DNA from: Symbiodinium natans
Taxonomy: Eukaryota; Sar; Dinophyceae; Suessiales; Symbiodiniaceae
Reading direction: 5' to 3'
Assembly: GCA_905221605.1 (NCBI GenBank)
Contig: CAJNDS010002079.1
Span: 37,501-101,500, forward strand
DNA: 64,000 bases
Made by a program: the position numbers and the translations under genes
In this document: piece after piece, positions 9,433-18,950 of the stretch
Position numbering within the stretch: position 1 is the stretch's first letter
Layout of the letters: each line of letters begins with the position of its first letter
Notes under the pieces: generated by a model
The model's input: the letters and a program-made list of their open reading frames with translations, nothing else
Database searches by the model: none
What the model was told of the DNA's origin: nothing

Positions 9433-10246
9433 TTTCAATGTGTCACAGCGAGGTGGTAGCAGGGGGAAGGGCATTACAAGGATGATGCTTGGTACTGCCC
9501 TCACTTCGAGGTCTAAGGCTGCGCGCACTATCTTGCCATGGCTATCTAGGGTTTAGGGTTTAGGGTTTAGGGTTTAGGGTTTAGGGTTTAGGGTTTAGGG
9601 TTTAGGGTTTAGGGTTTAGGGTTTAGGGTTTAGGGTTTAGGGGACTGGGGGCAGTACCCAGCGTTTCAGGTTTAGAGTCTCTCTCTCCTAAACTCAAGAT
9701 CGTATCCTTCTGTTGCCATGTCGCTATGGGGAGTGGTGAGTAAATGTAGGTCCCCAATACTCCCCCGAGCTCCACGGCATACCTCAGGCTCCTGTAGGGT
9801 AGGGTTTAAGGGCTTGGGCTCGACTTGGGTGTCCACTTCATGCGGAAGCAGACTTTAACTTTGGGCTGAGGTATCCGGAAGTCAGGGTTGGGTTTTAAGG
9901 TTTAGGGTTTAGGGTTTAGGGTTTAGGGTTTTTGGGTTTAGGGTTTAGGGTTTTGGGGTTGAGGGTTTAGGGTTTGGGGTTTAGGGTTTAGGGTTTAGGG
10001 ATAGCAGGAGAAGCTAGGAGTCTCTTGGAAGCTAGGCGATACACGGTTTGAAAACTGCTCTTGGTACTTGCCGGGTGGTTCCCTCGCTTCGGGTTTAGGT
10101 GCTCTCCATTGAAAGTCAATGTCTTGAGCATGGTGATGAGGGACTGGGTTTCTGGTCCAGGTGGTTCCTGAATTCCCTGCAAAGAACAGGCCTTTGAGTG
10201 GGAAATGTCTAATGGCATTTGGCGTTCCGGGCTGCACGTTTACCTG

Positions 10247-10380
10247 CTGGAGGTTCATGGTACTGATTAGCCAAGTTTTACTGTACTGTACTCCAAAACC
10301 ATATTGGGGCACTTAAGGGGCTTGTAAGCACAGTAAAAAGACCAGTAAAAATTGGTTAATAAGTACCCTGAACCTCCAAG
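10247..10380. mobile_element. TIR element family B (copy 2), 134 bp
   Basis: The left end CTGGAGGTTCATGGTACT and right end AAGTACCCTGAACCTCCAAG are inverted repeats. The minus-strand sequence just beyond the left end (CCTCCAGCAG|G, then VNVQPGTPNAIRHFPLKG) could be an exon, so the element may be intronic. Confidence 0.6.
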
Positions 10381-10496
10381 TAGGGTTTAGGGTTACGGGC
10401 TTCGGGTGGTCATGTGCAACCACATCCTGCAAAAGCTCAGAACTGAGCTCCAAGGCCCTAAATCTCAGAACCTTACATGTTGATCTTCGTCCGTGA

Positions 10497-10592
10497 ACCC
10501 TAAAACCCTAAAACCCTAAAACCCTAAAACCCTAAAACCCTAAAACCCTCAAACCCTAAAACCCTCAAACCCTAAAACCCTCAAACCCTTTC
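10497..10592 (+). repeat. Octamer-variant array CCCTAAAA
   Basis: About 11 units of CCCTAAAA with some CCCTCAAA, in contrast to the heptamers elsewhere. A local 8-bp variant has been amplified. Confidence 0.85.
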
Positions 10593-10773
10593 TCTCGTAA
10601 GCTCTCAGAGATAAACCTACCTTTGGAGTAGACCCTGGAAAAAAAGTATATACTTTTTAGGTATAAGTAGCGATAATAGGAACCCAGAACCCCCCAAACC
10701 CCAAACCCCAAACCCTAAACCCTAAACCCTAAACCCCAAACCCTAAACCCTAAACCCTAAACCCTAAACCCCA

Positions 10774-10852
10774 GTGAAGACCAGCTGCAAGAAGTTCAGC
10801 GGGGGGATGCTCCCCACGATCTTGTAGCCGAGGCATTGGATCCTAGAGAGGG
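10774..10852 (-). CDS. Candidate exon island (IQCLGYKIVGSIPPLNFLQL)
   Basis: A clean minus frame IQCLGYKIVGSIPPLNFLQL ends CTTCACTGG|GGTTTAGGG, so the next bases on the coding strand are a TTTAGGG array. Family unknown. Confidence 0.5.
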
Positions 10853-11349
10853 GTTTGGGGTTTAGGGTTTAGGGTTTAGGGTTTAGGGTTTAGGGTTTAG
10901 GGTTTAGGGTTTAGGGTTTAGGGTTCAGTTAGGGCTTGGGGTTTAGGATTTCTTTCGGATTCGTTTTGCCACTATCGGGGTCGAGAAGAAGAGGAGGAAG
11001 CGAAGGCTGCGGCTTCAGGTTTAGGGTTTAGGGTTTAGGGTTTAGGGTTTAGGGTTTAGGGTTTAGGGTTTAGGGTTTAGGGTTTAGGGTTTGGGGTTTG
11101 GGGTTTGGGGTATAGGGTTTAGGGTCTAGGGTGCAGGGCTTAGGGTTCCTAATCCCTAAGCCGCGCTATGTTTCACGTGCCGTATGAGGGTTTAGGCTTT
11201 CGGGGGAATGTCATGGCTATCAAAAGCTCTGTGATTTCACCGGCCGTCCTACAGTAAGAATCCGAATTAGGGTTTAGGGTTTAGGGTTTAGGGTTTAGGG
11301 TTTAGGGTTTAGGGTTTAGCGTTTAGGGTTTAGGGTTTCGGAACCCCCA

Positions 11350-11457
11350 GGTTCAATCAAGGCTTCGGTGCACGAAAACCCCCGAACTGCAAATGCAAAA
11401 GCACTGGATCGCATCCCAGTAGCAAATCACCTTGCGACGTCGGATTGGAACACCTTG
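11350..11457 (+). CDS. Candidate plus-strand exon
   Basis: An open plus frame VHENPRTANAKALDRIPVAN (then HLATSDWNTL) ends at ACACCTTG|GTAGGCCAGT. The same ten intron bases GTAGGCCAGT follow the minus-strand exon at 11685-11766, so the two introns may carry related sequence. Confidence 0.4.
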
Positions 11458-11684
11458 GTAGGCCAGTAATCATGTAGAAATTAGGGGTTCGAGGTTTAGG
11501 GTTTAGGGTTTAGGGCTTAGGGTTGTTTAGGGTTTAGGGCTCAGGGTTTAGGGCTCAGGGTTTAGAGTTCAGGGTTTAGGTTTAGGGTTTAGGGTAATTA
11601 TTACAACAAGGGTGCCCTTTTGAGCGTTGGTGTTCTCTAAGGGAACCGAGAACCCCAAAAAAGGTGCAAAAGGCACTGGCCTAC

Positions 11685-11766
11685 CAAGACACTTCATGAG
11701 CTCATTTCCCATGGTAAGCAACGTCTCGACGGAGTTCACATTGCCGCCTCCTTGGTTCAGCATAGA
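11685..11766 (-). CDS. Candidate exon island (LNQGGGNVNSVETLLTMGNE)
   Basis: The minus frame has an AACCAAG|T acceptor and a GTCTTG|GTAGGC donor. It contains LNQGGGNVNSVETLLTMGNE and then LMKCL. An array (11770 onward) lies immediately upstream. Confidence 0.5.
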
Positions 11767-11904
11767 CTTGGTTTAGGGTGTAGGGTGTAGGGTTTAGGGT
11801 TTAGAGTTTAGGGTTTGGGGTTTGGGGTTTAGGGTTTAGGGTTTAGGGTTTAGGGTTTAGGGTTTAGGGTTTAGGGTTTAGGGTTTGGGGTTTCGGCTCA
11901 GGGT

Positions 11905-12420
11905 CTGTTCTCAGTTGTCCAGTAACCTGGGGGAAGTAAAGGTTCACCTTTGGGAGTATAAAGGGGTTATATTACCCCAAAAAGGTTAAAGGTCACCTAC
12001 TCTACTGCTAGGCAACATGCATTGTCCAACGGACCTGTGAAGGGTTGCTGTCATGTGCTGCTGCTGACGACCTGAACGCTAAGTCTCGTGTCGCCCACGT
12101 AAGCCACGCGCGCACTGCTTAAGCCACAAAGGTTTTGATCCTGGGTGGAAAAACTCACCTCCCATTAGCTCGAGGATACCCGTGTAGGATGCTGTAGGCT
12201 TCGTTCTACGCACCATGCCCGAGGTTTACCCAGCTCAACGTGCAAAATCCCCCCCTTTCTGTATTCCCGGCCCCGTGGTGTTGCTCTTTGTCTTGCGTTG
12301 TGACCTCCTGCGCGGCCCTGGACCCTGAACCACCCCTGAACCCCAAACCTAAACCCCAAACCCTCAACCCTAAACCCCAAACCCCAACCCCTAAACCCCA
12401 AACCCTAAACCCCAAACCCC
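11905..12420. other. Unique DNA plus CCCTAAA/CCCCAAA array, no gene called at 11905-12310
   Basis: 11905-12310 is unique without a clear exon. 12320-12420 is a mixed CCCTAAA/CCCCAAA array that abuts the exon at 12421-12506. Confidence 0.6.
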
Positions 12421-12506
12421 AAGTAAGCCCAGCCACCCAGCATCTGCAGTGGCCCTGGGAAAAGGTCTGTGAGCTTGCCATCGGCCACCTTCTTCACCTT
12501 AGGTGT
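12421..12506 (-). CDS. 16-residue-repeat protein, downstream exon
   Basis: The minus frame TPKVKKVADGKLTDLFPGPL continues QMLGGWAYL. KKVADGKLTDLFPGPLQ is a diverged unit of the 16-residue repeat in the large exon upstream (12873-13535), so this is probably a further exon of that gene. A CCACAG|ACA acceptor keeps phase 0 if the upstream donor is at 12872. On the coding strand the exon runs into TTGGGGTTTGGGG, a telomere-like array that offers the next GT. Confidence 0.5.
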
Positions 12507-12509
12507 CTG

Positions 12510-12600
12510 TGGTTTAGGGTTTAGGGTTTACGGTTTGGGGTTTAGGGTTTAGGGTTTGGGGTTTGGGGTTTAGGGTTCAGGGTTTAGGGTTAGGGTTTAG
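12510..12600 (+). repeat. TTTAGGG/TTTGGGG array
   Basis: About 12 units, in the inferred intron of the 16-residue-repeat gene. Confidence 0.85.
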
Positions 12601-12729
12601 TGTTGCCCAGGAAACTAGGAACAGAACGGGTGCCATTTCTGTGTTTACAGGGCCTTAGAGGGGAAGTATGGGTCTAATTTTCTGCAGAGGTCGCTTTCAA
12701 AGTTGACCTTTTTGGTTTAAACACTTACG

Positions 12730-12824
12730 GTTGGCTAGCAGGGAATGAGGGAATTAGGGGCCCCATATCTACCCTTTAAGGGATTACATGGGGTACATCA
12801 TTCCTCCGTTCCCTACTAACCAAC
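12730..12824. mobile_element. TIR element family A (copy 3), 95 bp
   Basis: The left end GTTGGCTAGCAGGGAATGAG and right end TCCGTTCCCTACTAACCAAC form a TIR of about 25 bp with few mismatches. The core CTACCCTTTAAGGGATTA is shared with copy 4. It lies in the intron between exons 12873-13535 and 12421-12506. Confidence 0.75.
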
Positions 12825-12872
12825 AATAAGACCAGGGCCTTACATACCCGAAAAGGCCACAGGTTACCAAAC

Positions 12873-13535
12873 GGACAGGCAGGCCGCCGGGTTGTTCGCG
12901 TCCAGGAGGCCCAGGAGGTCACCCCTGACAACCTGCTGCAGCTGGCTGGGCAGCAGCTTGTTGATATCGCCGCTGACGACTTGCTGCAACTGCTTGGGCA
13001 ACAGCTTATTGATGTCGCCGCTGACAACCTGCTGCAGCTGCTTTGGCACAAGCTTCATGATGTCGCCACTGGCAACCGACCGCACCTTTCCGGGGAGAAG
13101 CTTCTTGATGTCACCGTCTACAACTTGCCGCAACTGCTTGGGCAGCAGCTTCTTGATGTCGCCATCTACAACTTGCCGCAAAGGTCTGGGCAGGAGCTTC
13201 TTGATGTCGCCATCTACGACTTGCTGCAGTTGGCTTGGCAGCAGCTTCTTAATGTCGCCGTTGACAACCTTCTGCAACTCATCGGGGACAATTTTCATGA
13301 CGTCACCGTCAGCAACCTGAATGAGCTTTGTGGGCAAGATCTTCTTGACATCCCCTTTCGCAACCTGCGCCAACCTTGTGGGGAGGCCGTTCTTCAGGTC
13401 CCGCAATGTCTTGGGCAGGAAGCCCAGGGGGGGCTGAAGCTTCCTGATCTTGTTCCCAATGCACTTGAGCATATTGTCTGCGTTGGACTTCTCGCACTTC
13501 ACAATCTCGTGGAAGAAGTAGATGGCGCCCTTCAC
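12873..13535 (-). CDS. 16-residue tandem-repeat protein, main exon
   Basis: The exon holds ten tandem units of 16 residues (48 bp), consensus KKLLPKQLRQVVDGDI. Leu, Pro, Val and Gly-Asp positions are conserved, which suggests a regular alpha solenoid or other stacked fold. I do not recognise the family and give no function. The segment before the repeats (GAIYFFHEIVKCEKSNAD) looks like ordinary folded or membrane-proximal protein. The exon starts at AACCGTAAG|GTG, the end of family A element copy 4, in phase 0 with exon 13687-13791. Its 3' end is either donor TCC|GTTTGG (12872) or, without splicing, TAA at 12864. The donor reading is preferred because it joins another repeat unit at 12421-12506 in frame. 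The near-perfect DNA units imply recent expansion. Confidence 0.65.
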
Positions 13536-13686
13536 CTTACGGTTGGCTAGCAGGGAAGGAGGGAATGAGGTACCCTATATCCCCGTAAATCTACCCTTTA
13601 AGGGATTATATAGGGTACCTCATTCCCTAAGCCCTAAACCCTAAACCCTAAATCCTAAACCCTAAACCCTGAAATTCCCTGCTAAC
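13536..13686 (-). mobile_element. Family A element copy 4 forming a whole intron (introner), 151 bp
   Basis: On the minus strand exon ...TGCCTGTTG is followed by GTTAGCAGGGAAT, and the intron ends CTAGCCAACCGTAAG before GTGAAGG. The TIRs (GTTGGTTAGCAGGGAATT and GTTGGCTAGCAGGGAAGG) lie at the splice sites, so element and intron coincide within a few bases. Removal joins two clean frames in phase 0. CCCTAAA units (13628-13675) are inserted inside it. Confidence 0.7.
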
Positions 13687-13791
13687 CAACAGGCAGGTCA
13701 CCACATCCGTGGATGCACCACCAATGGTCTTCAATGGACCAGGCAGAGGAAGCGTGAGCTTCGTCGCCGGAAAGCCGAAGCTGGCGGTCTT
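13687..13791 (-). CDS. 16-residue-repeat protein, upstream exon
   Basis: Exactly 35 codons between GGTTGGTCAG|AAG and TTG|GTTAGC. The frame reads KTASFGFPATKLTLPLPGPL and then KTIGGASTDVVTCLL. LPLPGPLKTIGG resembles the LFPGPLQMLGG of exon 12421-12506, so the repeat theme continues in degenerate form. Confidence 0.55.
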
Positions 13792-13804
13792 CTGACCAAC
13801 CCTC

Positions 13805-13965
13805 GGTCGGGGTTTAGGGTTTAGGGGTTTAGGGTTTGGGGTTTAGGGTTTAGGGTTTAGGGGTTTAGGGTTTAGGGTTTAGGGTTTAGGGTTTAGGGTT
13901 TAGGGGTTTAGGGTTTAGGGTTTAGGGTTTGGGGCTTGGGGTTTGGGGTTTGGGGTTTGGGGTTG
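13805..13965 (+). repeat. TTTAGGG/TTTGGGG array, about 22 units
   Basis: Includes several 8-bp TTTAGGGG units. It directly precedes the exon 13687-13791 on the minus strand. Confidence 0.9.
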
Positions 13966-13971
13966 AGGGTC

Positions 13972-14040
13972 AAGAACGGTGTTCTGGAGTTGCACTTAGC
14001 AAATGTCAAGGATGCAGCACGACCCCCATGGTGAAGTTCG
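13972..14040 (+). CDS. Candidate plus-strand terminal exon
   Basis: The plus frame VKNGVLELHLANVKDAARPP ends W-TGA. It follows the TTTGGGG array directly. Short and unrecognised. Confidence 0.3.
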
Positions 14041-14049
14041 AACAAGCTT

Positions 14050-14600
14050 GAAAAACGTCATGCCGGAACCCTTCAACCCTAAACCCTATACCCCAATGAT
14101 AGGGCTCTGAGGGAGGGGGGTGGGGGAGAAAATTTTCGGGAGCCAAATTCCTGGGAGGGTCTAGAAAGTAGATGCTGCTAAGGGTTCCTACAGGTTTAGG
14201 GTTTAAGGTGCCAGTTTTTTTCCAGAGGAAGGGTCTGAGAGGAGAACACTTTGTTTCATGATGAGTCCATTCCCCTCAATACTCTGACTGTTGCGCGAAA
14301 CGGACAAACCTAACAAGATGGCAAACTGGAAGGCAACAGAAGGGAAACGGAGGCGACCCGATCTGGGTCTTGGTGGGGCATTGCATGTCACGTCTTCCGT
14401 AGACTAAGCCAAGAGACTCAGCAATTGTGGGCTTGAGATGATTTAAGAGTCTAAAATCCTTCTATACCCCTTACCTAAGCCCAAAAGTGGGATTCCCGTG
14501 TATACCCCGATATCACCGCGCTTCTTATGGAGTATTGCTGGACTCTGCATCCAAAAACTCTTTGCTCCAGGTGTCCTAGGCCCAAAAGTCGAGAACCCTG
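14050..14600. other. Unique DNA, possible minus exon near 14203-14391
   Basis: A 62-codon minus frame contains GRLRFPSVAFQFAILLGLSV, which could be an exon with a hydrophobic segment, but no splice sites were convincing. Nothing else is seen. Confidence 0.25.
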
Positions 14601-14609
14601 ACCTCCCCC

Positions 14610-14905
14610 AAATCCTAAACTCTAAAACCCTAAAAAACCCTAAAAAACCTAAACACCCTAAAACCCTACACCCTAAAACCCTAAAAGACCCGAAAGCCCT
14701 AAAACCCTAAACCCTAAAACCCTAAAACCCTCAAACCCTAAACCCCCAAAACCCTAAACCCCAACACACTAAACCCCAACAACCCTACACCCCGAAAACC
14801 CTAAACCCCGAAAAGCCCGAAAACCCTAAGCCCCAACACCCTAAACCCCGCATGCCTACCATTCGGCGCCCTAGGAACCCTAAACCCTAAACCCTATAGG
14901 ACCCT
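14610..14905 (+). repeat. Degenerate CCCTAAA(A)/CCCCGAAAA array
   Basis: A 300-bp stretch mixes CCCTAAA, CCCTAAAA, CCCCAACA and CCCCGAAA units. It is much more diverged than neighbouring arrays and so probably older. Confidence 0.85.
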
Positions 14906-15002
14906 AACTTAGGTACCTTTGGGATCCCGGTCAGCCTCGCATCGCAAGAGGCTTAGGGTTCTGTGAACCCCCAAACTTCAAACCGAAGGTGTGGTCTGTT
15001 CA

Positions 15003-15540
15003 GTTGGGTTTAGGGTTTAGGGTTTGGGGTTTGGGGTTTGGGGTTTGGGGTTTGGGGTCTGGGGTCTGGGGTCTGTGGTCTCGGGTCGTGTCGGCTATGA
15101 TTGCAGGCCCAGGCGCAGAGAAATCGAGCATGAGATGCCCGGAATCTCCAAACTGAGATCCTTGCTGCCGAAGGCGGCCGACGGCTCGTACTTCTTGAGT
15201 TTGACGGCGCCTGCACCAGGGCTCTCGAAGTGTTTAGGGCGGCCCCTAACACCCTAAACCCTAAACCCTAAACCCTAAACCCTAAACCCTAAACCCTAAA
15301 CCCTAAACCCATCTACCAATCTAAACCCTAAACCCGAAAGGGGCATCTCCTCCATGTAGGGAACTACAAGGCCGACAACCTCTGTTGACCACCTAGACAT
15401 TTTTGTGTCCTTTTCACAGGGATGGGTTTAGGGTCTAGGATTTAGGGCTTATGGTTTAGGGTTTAGGGTTTAGGGTTTAGGGTTTAGGGTTTAGGGCTTA
15501 GGGTTTAGGGCTTAGGGTTTAGGGTTTAGGGTTTAGGTTC
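15003..15540. repeat. Telomere-like arrays around an exon island
   Basis: TTTAGGG/TTTGGGG at 15005-15070 ends in TCTGGGG units. CCCTAAA is at 15247-15312 and TTTAGGG at 15425-15540. Confidence 0.9.
15095..15232 (-). CDS. Candidate C-terminal exon (VKLKKYEPSAAFGSKDLSLE)
   Basis: A 45-codon minus frame, HFESPGAGA then VKLKKYEPSAAFGSKDLSLE then IPGISCSISLRLGLQS, ends in TAG at 15095-15097. Composition is typical of a folded C-terminal domain. Family unknown. Confidence 0.5.
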   Translation of the reverse strand, partial: HFESPGAGAVKLKKYEPSAAFGSKDLSLEIPGISCSISLRLGLQS

Positions 15541-15544
15541 AAGG

Positions 15545-15650
15545 CTGCGATCCGCATGACTGTCGTCCACTTTGGAGCCCGAGATCTGTCTGGCAGCCTT
15601 GAAACGTCAACGGTCTTAGTCCCCTCCCCCTGTAATGCTGAAGCCGCGCA
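15545..15650. CDS. Candidate exon island, strand ambiguous
   Basis: Both strands have an open frame (plus IRMTVVHFGARDLSGSLETS, minus KTVDVSRLPDRSRAPKWTTV). The minus reading matches the prevailing strand. Confidence 0.25.
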
Positions 15651-15669
15651 AAAATGGGATATTTGTGGG

Positions 15670-15800
15670 TTTGCAAAAAAGGGGGGGTACCTTATTGGGG
15701 TCCTGACTATGAAGGAATCCCCTACTATTTGGGGTCCTGACTATTAAGGAATCCTCTACTATTTGGGGGTCTATATTCGGGGGTTCCTCGTTTTCCTGTC
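15670..15800. mobile_element. Dispersed element family E (copy 2)
   Basis: GGGTACCTTATTGGGGTCCT, then an internal tandem duplication (GGGGTCCTGACTATNAAGGA twice) and GGGGGTCTATATTCGGGGGT. Homologous to the reverse complement of 9350-9432. Confidence 0.45.
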
Positions 15801-16077
15801 CCCGCTTTAAAGCTTCCCACTATGTGCACTGAACTCCGAAGCCCTCAACCCTATACCCTAAACCCTCAACCTGTTTAGATTCTGCCACCATCTACACGGA
15901 ACTGCGAAGCTCCCACAAAAAGCCTGGGCCGAATGTCCCAACGTTGAAACTCTGAAGCCCAAACGTGACCCTGAAGCTCCCTGGACGCCCTAAACCCTAA
16001 ACCCTCAACCCTAAACCCGAAACCCGAAACCCTAAACCCTAACCCGAAACCCCTGGTTTCTAATGCCCGTCACATAC

Positions 16078-16152
16078 TGCCGCCCGCCGCGCGCTCCTTT
16101 CTTCACGGCGTCGGTGATGGTCTTGGTGATCTTGTGGTGGAATTCTTGGCTG
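16078..16152 (-). CDS. Candidate exon island (KITKTITDAVKKGARGGR)
   Basis: The minus frame QEFHHKITKTITDAVKKGAR ends GGCGGCA|GTATGT at a good donor, with a GCCAG|C acceptor. Helical and basic; unrecognised. Confidence 0.5.
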
Positions 16153-16410
16153 GCGGGGGGGAGGGGGGGGGTGCGCTTTGGAGGTGAGAGTTTAGAGTTT
16201 AGGGTTCAGGATTTAAGGCTTTGGGCTTTTCAGTTGAGCATGTCTTCTCTTTTTTTTTGTGGGGGGCGGGGAGGGGTTGCAGATCGCAAGATCACCTATG
16301 TTTTACGGAGGCGCTAAAGTTTTTTGAAGAGGCGGTAATATGCATCAGGGAAACCATGATAAGAGTGCTCTTACCTCCAGTTCTTGCTGTACTTCTAAGC
16401 CCCCTCTGTC

Positions 16411-16512
16411 CCCTAAGTAGGGTTATAAGTAGACTCATAACTGGGGTTCGAAGTACCCCTCAACCCTGAACCCTAAAACCTCCCAGTGGGCTAACGCCCA
16501 TGAACCTCCAAG
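16411..16512. mobile_element. TIR element family B (copy 3), right half
   Basis: TAAGTAGGGTTATAAGTAGA leads into a right terminus CATGAACCTCCAAG. The middle carries CCCTGAACCCTAAAA. The left TIR is missing. Confidence 0.45.
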
Positions 16513-16619
16513 TAGGGCTCAGGACGAAGCCCTGAGCCCAAAGCCCAACCGAATCTGCACACACTAGCAGCCCAAGTCCGTCCTCCCAGGTCTAGGGCCT
16601 AGGAGTCGAGTTTTAGGGC

Positions 16620-16855
16620 TTGGGGTTTAGAGTTTAGGGTCTAGGGTTTAGGGTTCAGGGTGTAGGGTTTAGGGTTTAGGGCTACTTGCCAACATGGCGC
16701 TCCCGATGGGACCGAAGCGCCGCTGCGAACGTCGCGAAAGCAGCGAGCGTTCTTGAAGCAGTGTTGATCCTCCTCTGCACCACGACCGTAAACCCCAAAC
16801 CCCAAACCCCAAACCCCAAACCCCAAACCCTAAACCCTAAACCCTAGACCCTACA
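16620..16855. repeat. TTTAGGG and CCCCAAA/CCCTAAA arrays facing each other
   Basis: TTTAGGG-type at 16620-16680 and CCCCAAA-type at 16788-16852 flank the exon island 16682-16787 in opposite orientation. Confidence 0.85.
16682..16787 (-). CDS. Candidate exon island (RRINTASRTLAAFATFAAAL)
   Basis: A 34-codon minus frame VVVQ then RRINTASRTLAAFATFAAAL ends HVGK and TAG (16682-16684); GGCAAG|TAG may alternatively be near a splice site. Ala-rich helix. Confidence 0.45.
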
Positions 16856-16939
16856 CGTGGCAATCCATGCTACCTGCGCTTGCTTTGGTGCCCCAACCCA
16901 CAAGCCTGACCTTACAAGCTTCCAAACCCACCCTCAACT

Positions 16940-17100
16940 AATAACCATGTATGTATGTATGCATGTATGTACCTCATAACCCCAATAACCCCAATAACCC
17001 TAATGACCCTCAAAGCCCCAATAAGCCTGATAACCCTTATAACCCTCATAACCCTTATAACCCCAATAACCCCAAACCTATTCCATGAACCCTAATGTCA
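16940..17100 (+). repeat. ATGT microsatellite and AACCCCAAT-type degenerate repeats
   Basis: (ATGT)n at 16947-16971, followed by ATAACCC-type degenerate repeats. No gene seen. Confidence 0.7.
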
Positions 17101-17164
17101 AAAATCAATACAACCGCAAGCGTCTAAGCCCACCATGACTTTCTTGAGACCTGGCCTACGCGTC

Positions 17165-17230
17165 TGCAACTTCCGCTGAAGTCTTTAAAGCCTGGCACGC
17201 CCAGCACACGGAGAACTTCGGTCGCCTGCA
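17165..17230 (+). CDS. Plus-strand exon island 1 (VFKAWHAQHTENFGRLQELL)
   Basis: The plus frame SAEVFKAWHAQHTENFGRLQ continues ELLE. Together with 17403-17470 and 17652-17711 it suggests a plus-strand gene here. Unrecognised. Confidence 0.45.
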
Positions 17231-17402
17231 GGAGCTGTTAGAGTTTGCGTTTAGGGCTTGGAGCTTGGGGGGTTTAGCAGTTGGGGCTAATTGGCATTAG
17301 GATGATCGGGGCGGGAGGATTCGGGATTTAGGGCTGTAGGGTTTAAGAGATTGGGGCTGCAGGGCTGGGGGCTTTTGGGGGTCTGTGACAGGGATGATAG
17401 CT

Positions 17403-17470
17403 TTACATCAGGACCCCTGCAGAAACATCCACTTTGCCGAAGTTGCCTTCGAATCCCAAAACCTGCTTCG
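17403..17470 (+). CDS. Plus-strand exon island 2 (NIHFAEVAFESQNLLRSVEG)
   Basis: A CCCCTGCAG-type acceptor leads into NIHFAEVAFESQNLLRSVEG. Likely the next exon after 17165-17230. Confidence 0.45.
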
Positions 17471-17651
17471 GAGTGTTGAGGGTACCCTGACACCACAACC
17501 CGAAACCCTAAACCCTAAACCCTAAACCCTCAACCCCTGCAGGCACTAGCCGAATCAACGGAATGATCCTGGGACAATCGGCTATGGCTATGGGGAGCTA
17601 GAAGAAGGAGCATTTGACGTGGGTTGCCGCAAGGGGGTTTGGGATTTTGAA

Positions 17652-17711
17652 GGGGCAGCCTGAGGACTGGTGGTACTCGCCAGTGCGGGTGGACATGATT
17701 GACCAGGACAA
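17652..17711 (+). CDS. Plus-strand exon island 3 (GQPEDWWYSPVRVDMIDQDK)
   Basis: The frame GQPEDWWYSPVRVDMIDQDK lies between GGGATTTTGAAG|G and GGACAAG|GGT. Strongly protein-like; family unknown. Confidence 0.5.
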
Positions 17712-18094
17712 GGGTCATTCACATAGGCTCAAGTTTTAGGATTCCAGCACCCTAGACCCTGAACCCTAAACAAGGGACATACACAGAACGAAATGGAAAC
17801 TACCTGTGGAAGTCGTTGCTGTTCAAGGTTCGAGGCCAAAACCCTCAACCCCAAACCCTAACCCCAAAACAAACAGGTCCCGGTTAAGGTCTTCTTTGGA
17901 CTAGACCATCGACTGCCCCCTTCCCTCCCCACCCGTCAAAATATATGTGCCCTCTACAGAGCAGTTTGGGGGGGGGGGGGGGGGGTTCTGGTTTGGAGGG
18001 AATTGTTTTAGATTACTTCTGAAACAGCTAGAAGCCCGCACGTACCAAAATCCCGGAACATGATTAGGGTCTTTTGATTTCCCCCGACAAGAAT

Positions 18095-18185
18095 GCAATT
18101 CGCGCAGAGAGGAGGTGACACGCGCTTTGTCTACGACTGCGGTTTGTACCAGAGATGTTGCGGAGTTGGAAGCCGAGGTTTGCTA
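18095..18185 (+). CDS. Plus-strand exon island 4
   Basis: The plus frame RREEVTRALSTTAVCTRDVA continues ELEAEVC up to a TTTAGGG array at 18183. Another frame is also open, so frame choice is uncertain. Confidence 0.3.
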
Positions 18186-18900
18186 GGGTTTGGGGTTTAG
18201 GGTTTAGGGTTTAGGGTTTAGGGTTTAGGGTTTAGGGTTTAGGGTCTAGGGTTTAGGGTTTGGGGTTTAGGGTTTAGGGCTTAGGGTTTAGGCTTTAAGG
18301 TCCCAGGTTTAGGGTTCAACTTGACAAGGCCCCAACACCATCCTCCAGACACCCCCATCCTAACTGCAAAAGTTGGAACCACGCTTGGAATCTCAGACAT
18401 GTACTCGGCTCAAATGGCCACTCCCACCCGAAAGACTACAAAAACCTCCCTCATTCCAAGAAAATCCTATTTCTAGAGCCCCCTCTGCACTTTCGACAAG
18501 CCCAACACATCAACAGAAGAAACAACACGCCTGAACTGTATGCCTTTCACGCAACAACCACTACAAACGCACAACATATCCCTAAACCCCAAACCCTAAA
18601 CCCCAAACCCTAAACCCTAGACCCTAAACCCTCAACCCTCAACCCTCAGGGTTGTTGCAAAAGCGCACCTGGGACACAGTTGTGATCGCGTGCTTCTTCA
18701 CTTGGTCTGTTGCCCACTTGATCTGCGGCGGTCGGAGATACGGGGGTGAGTACCAGTAGCCGGTACAAGCATCTGAGATCAGTGGAGAGTAAAGGGTTTA
18801 GGATTGAGGGTTTCGGGTTTCGGGTTTCGGGTTGAGGGTTTAGGGTTTAGGGCTTCGGGTTTAGGGCTCAGGGTTTAGGGGTCCTACTACGACACGGGGG
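18183..18900. repeat. Telomere-like arrays 18183-18310, 18580-18652 and 18795-18885
   Basis: TTTAGGG, CCCCAAA/CCCTAAA and TTTCGGG/TTTAGGG arrays in turn. 18315-18575 is A/C-rich unique DNA without a visible gene. Confidence 0.85.
18669..18722 (-). CDS. Candidate exon, 18 codons (QIKWATDQVKKHAITTVSQ)
   Basis: The minus frame IKWATDQVKKHAITTVSQ lies between GCCGCAG|ATC and CCCAG|GTGCGC, both good splice sites, exactly 54 bp in phase 0. Confidence 0.55.
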
Positions 18901-18950
18901 CATAGGGATCATTGCAAGGGTTCAAGACGAAGGAGATCACGGATTGTCTT

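Larger units (their letters stand above)
8980..10000. repeat. Cluster of telomere-like arrays
   Basis: CCCTAAA at about 8988-9040; TTTAGGG at 9188-9240, 9545-9640 (about 13 clean units) and 9897-9998. The gaps hold exon island 9055-9182, a family E fragment at 9297-9432 and otherwise unassigned unique DNA (9660-9890). Confidence 0.9.
10690..11900. repeat. Cluster of telomere-like arrays
   Basis: CCCCAAA/CCCTAAA at 10693-10773; TTTAGGG at 10850-10925, 11018-11110, 11268-11338, 11490-11600 and 11775-11895, some turning into TTTGGGG. Islands between are 60-150 bp. 10940-11015 has an open plus frame (FFRIRFATIGVEKKRRKRRL) of uncertain status. Confidence 0.9.
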
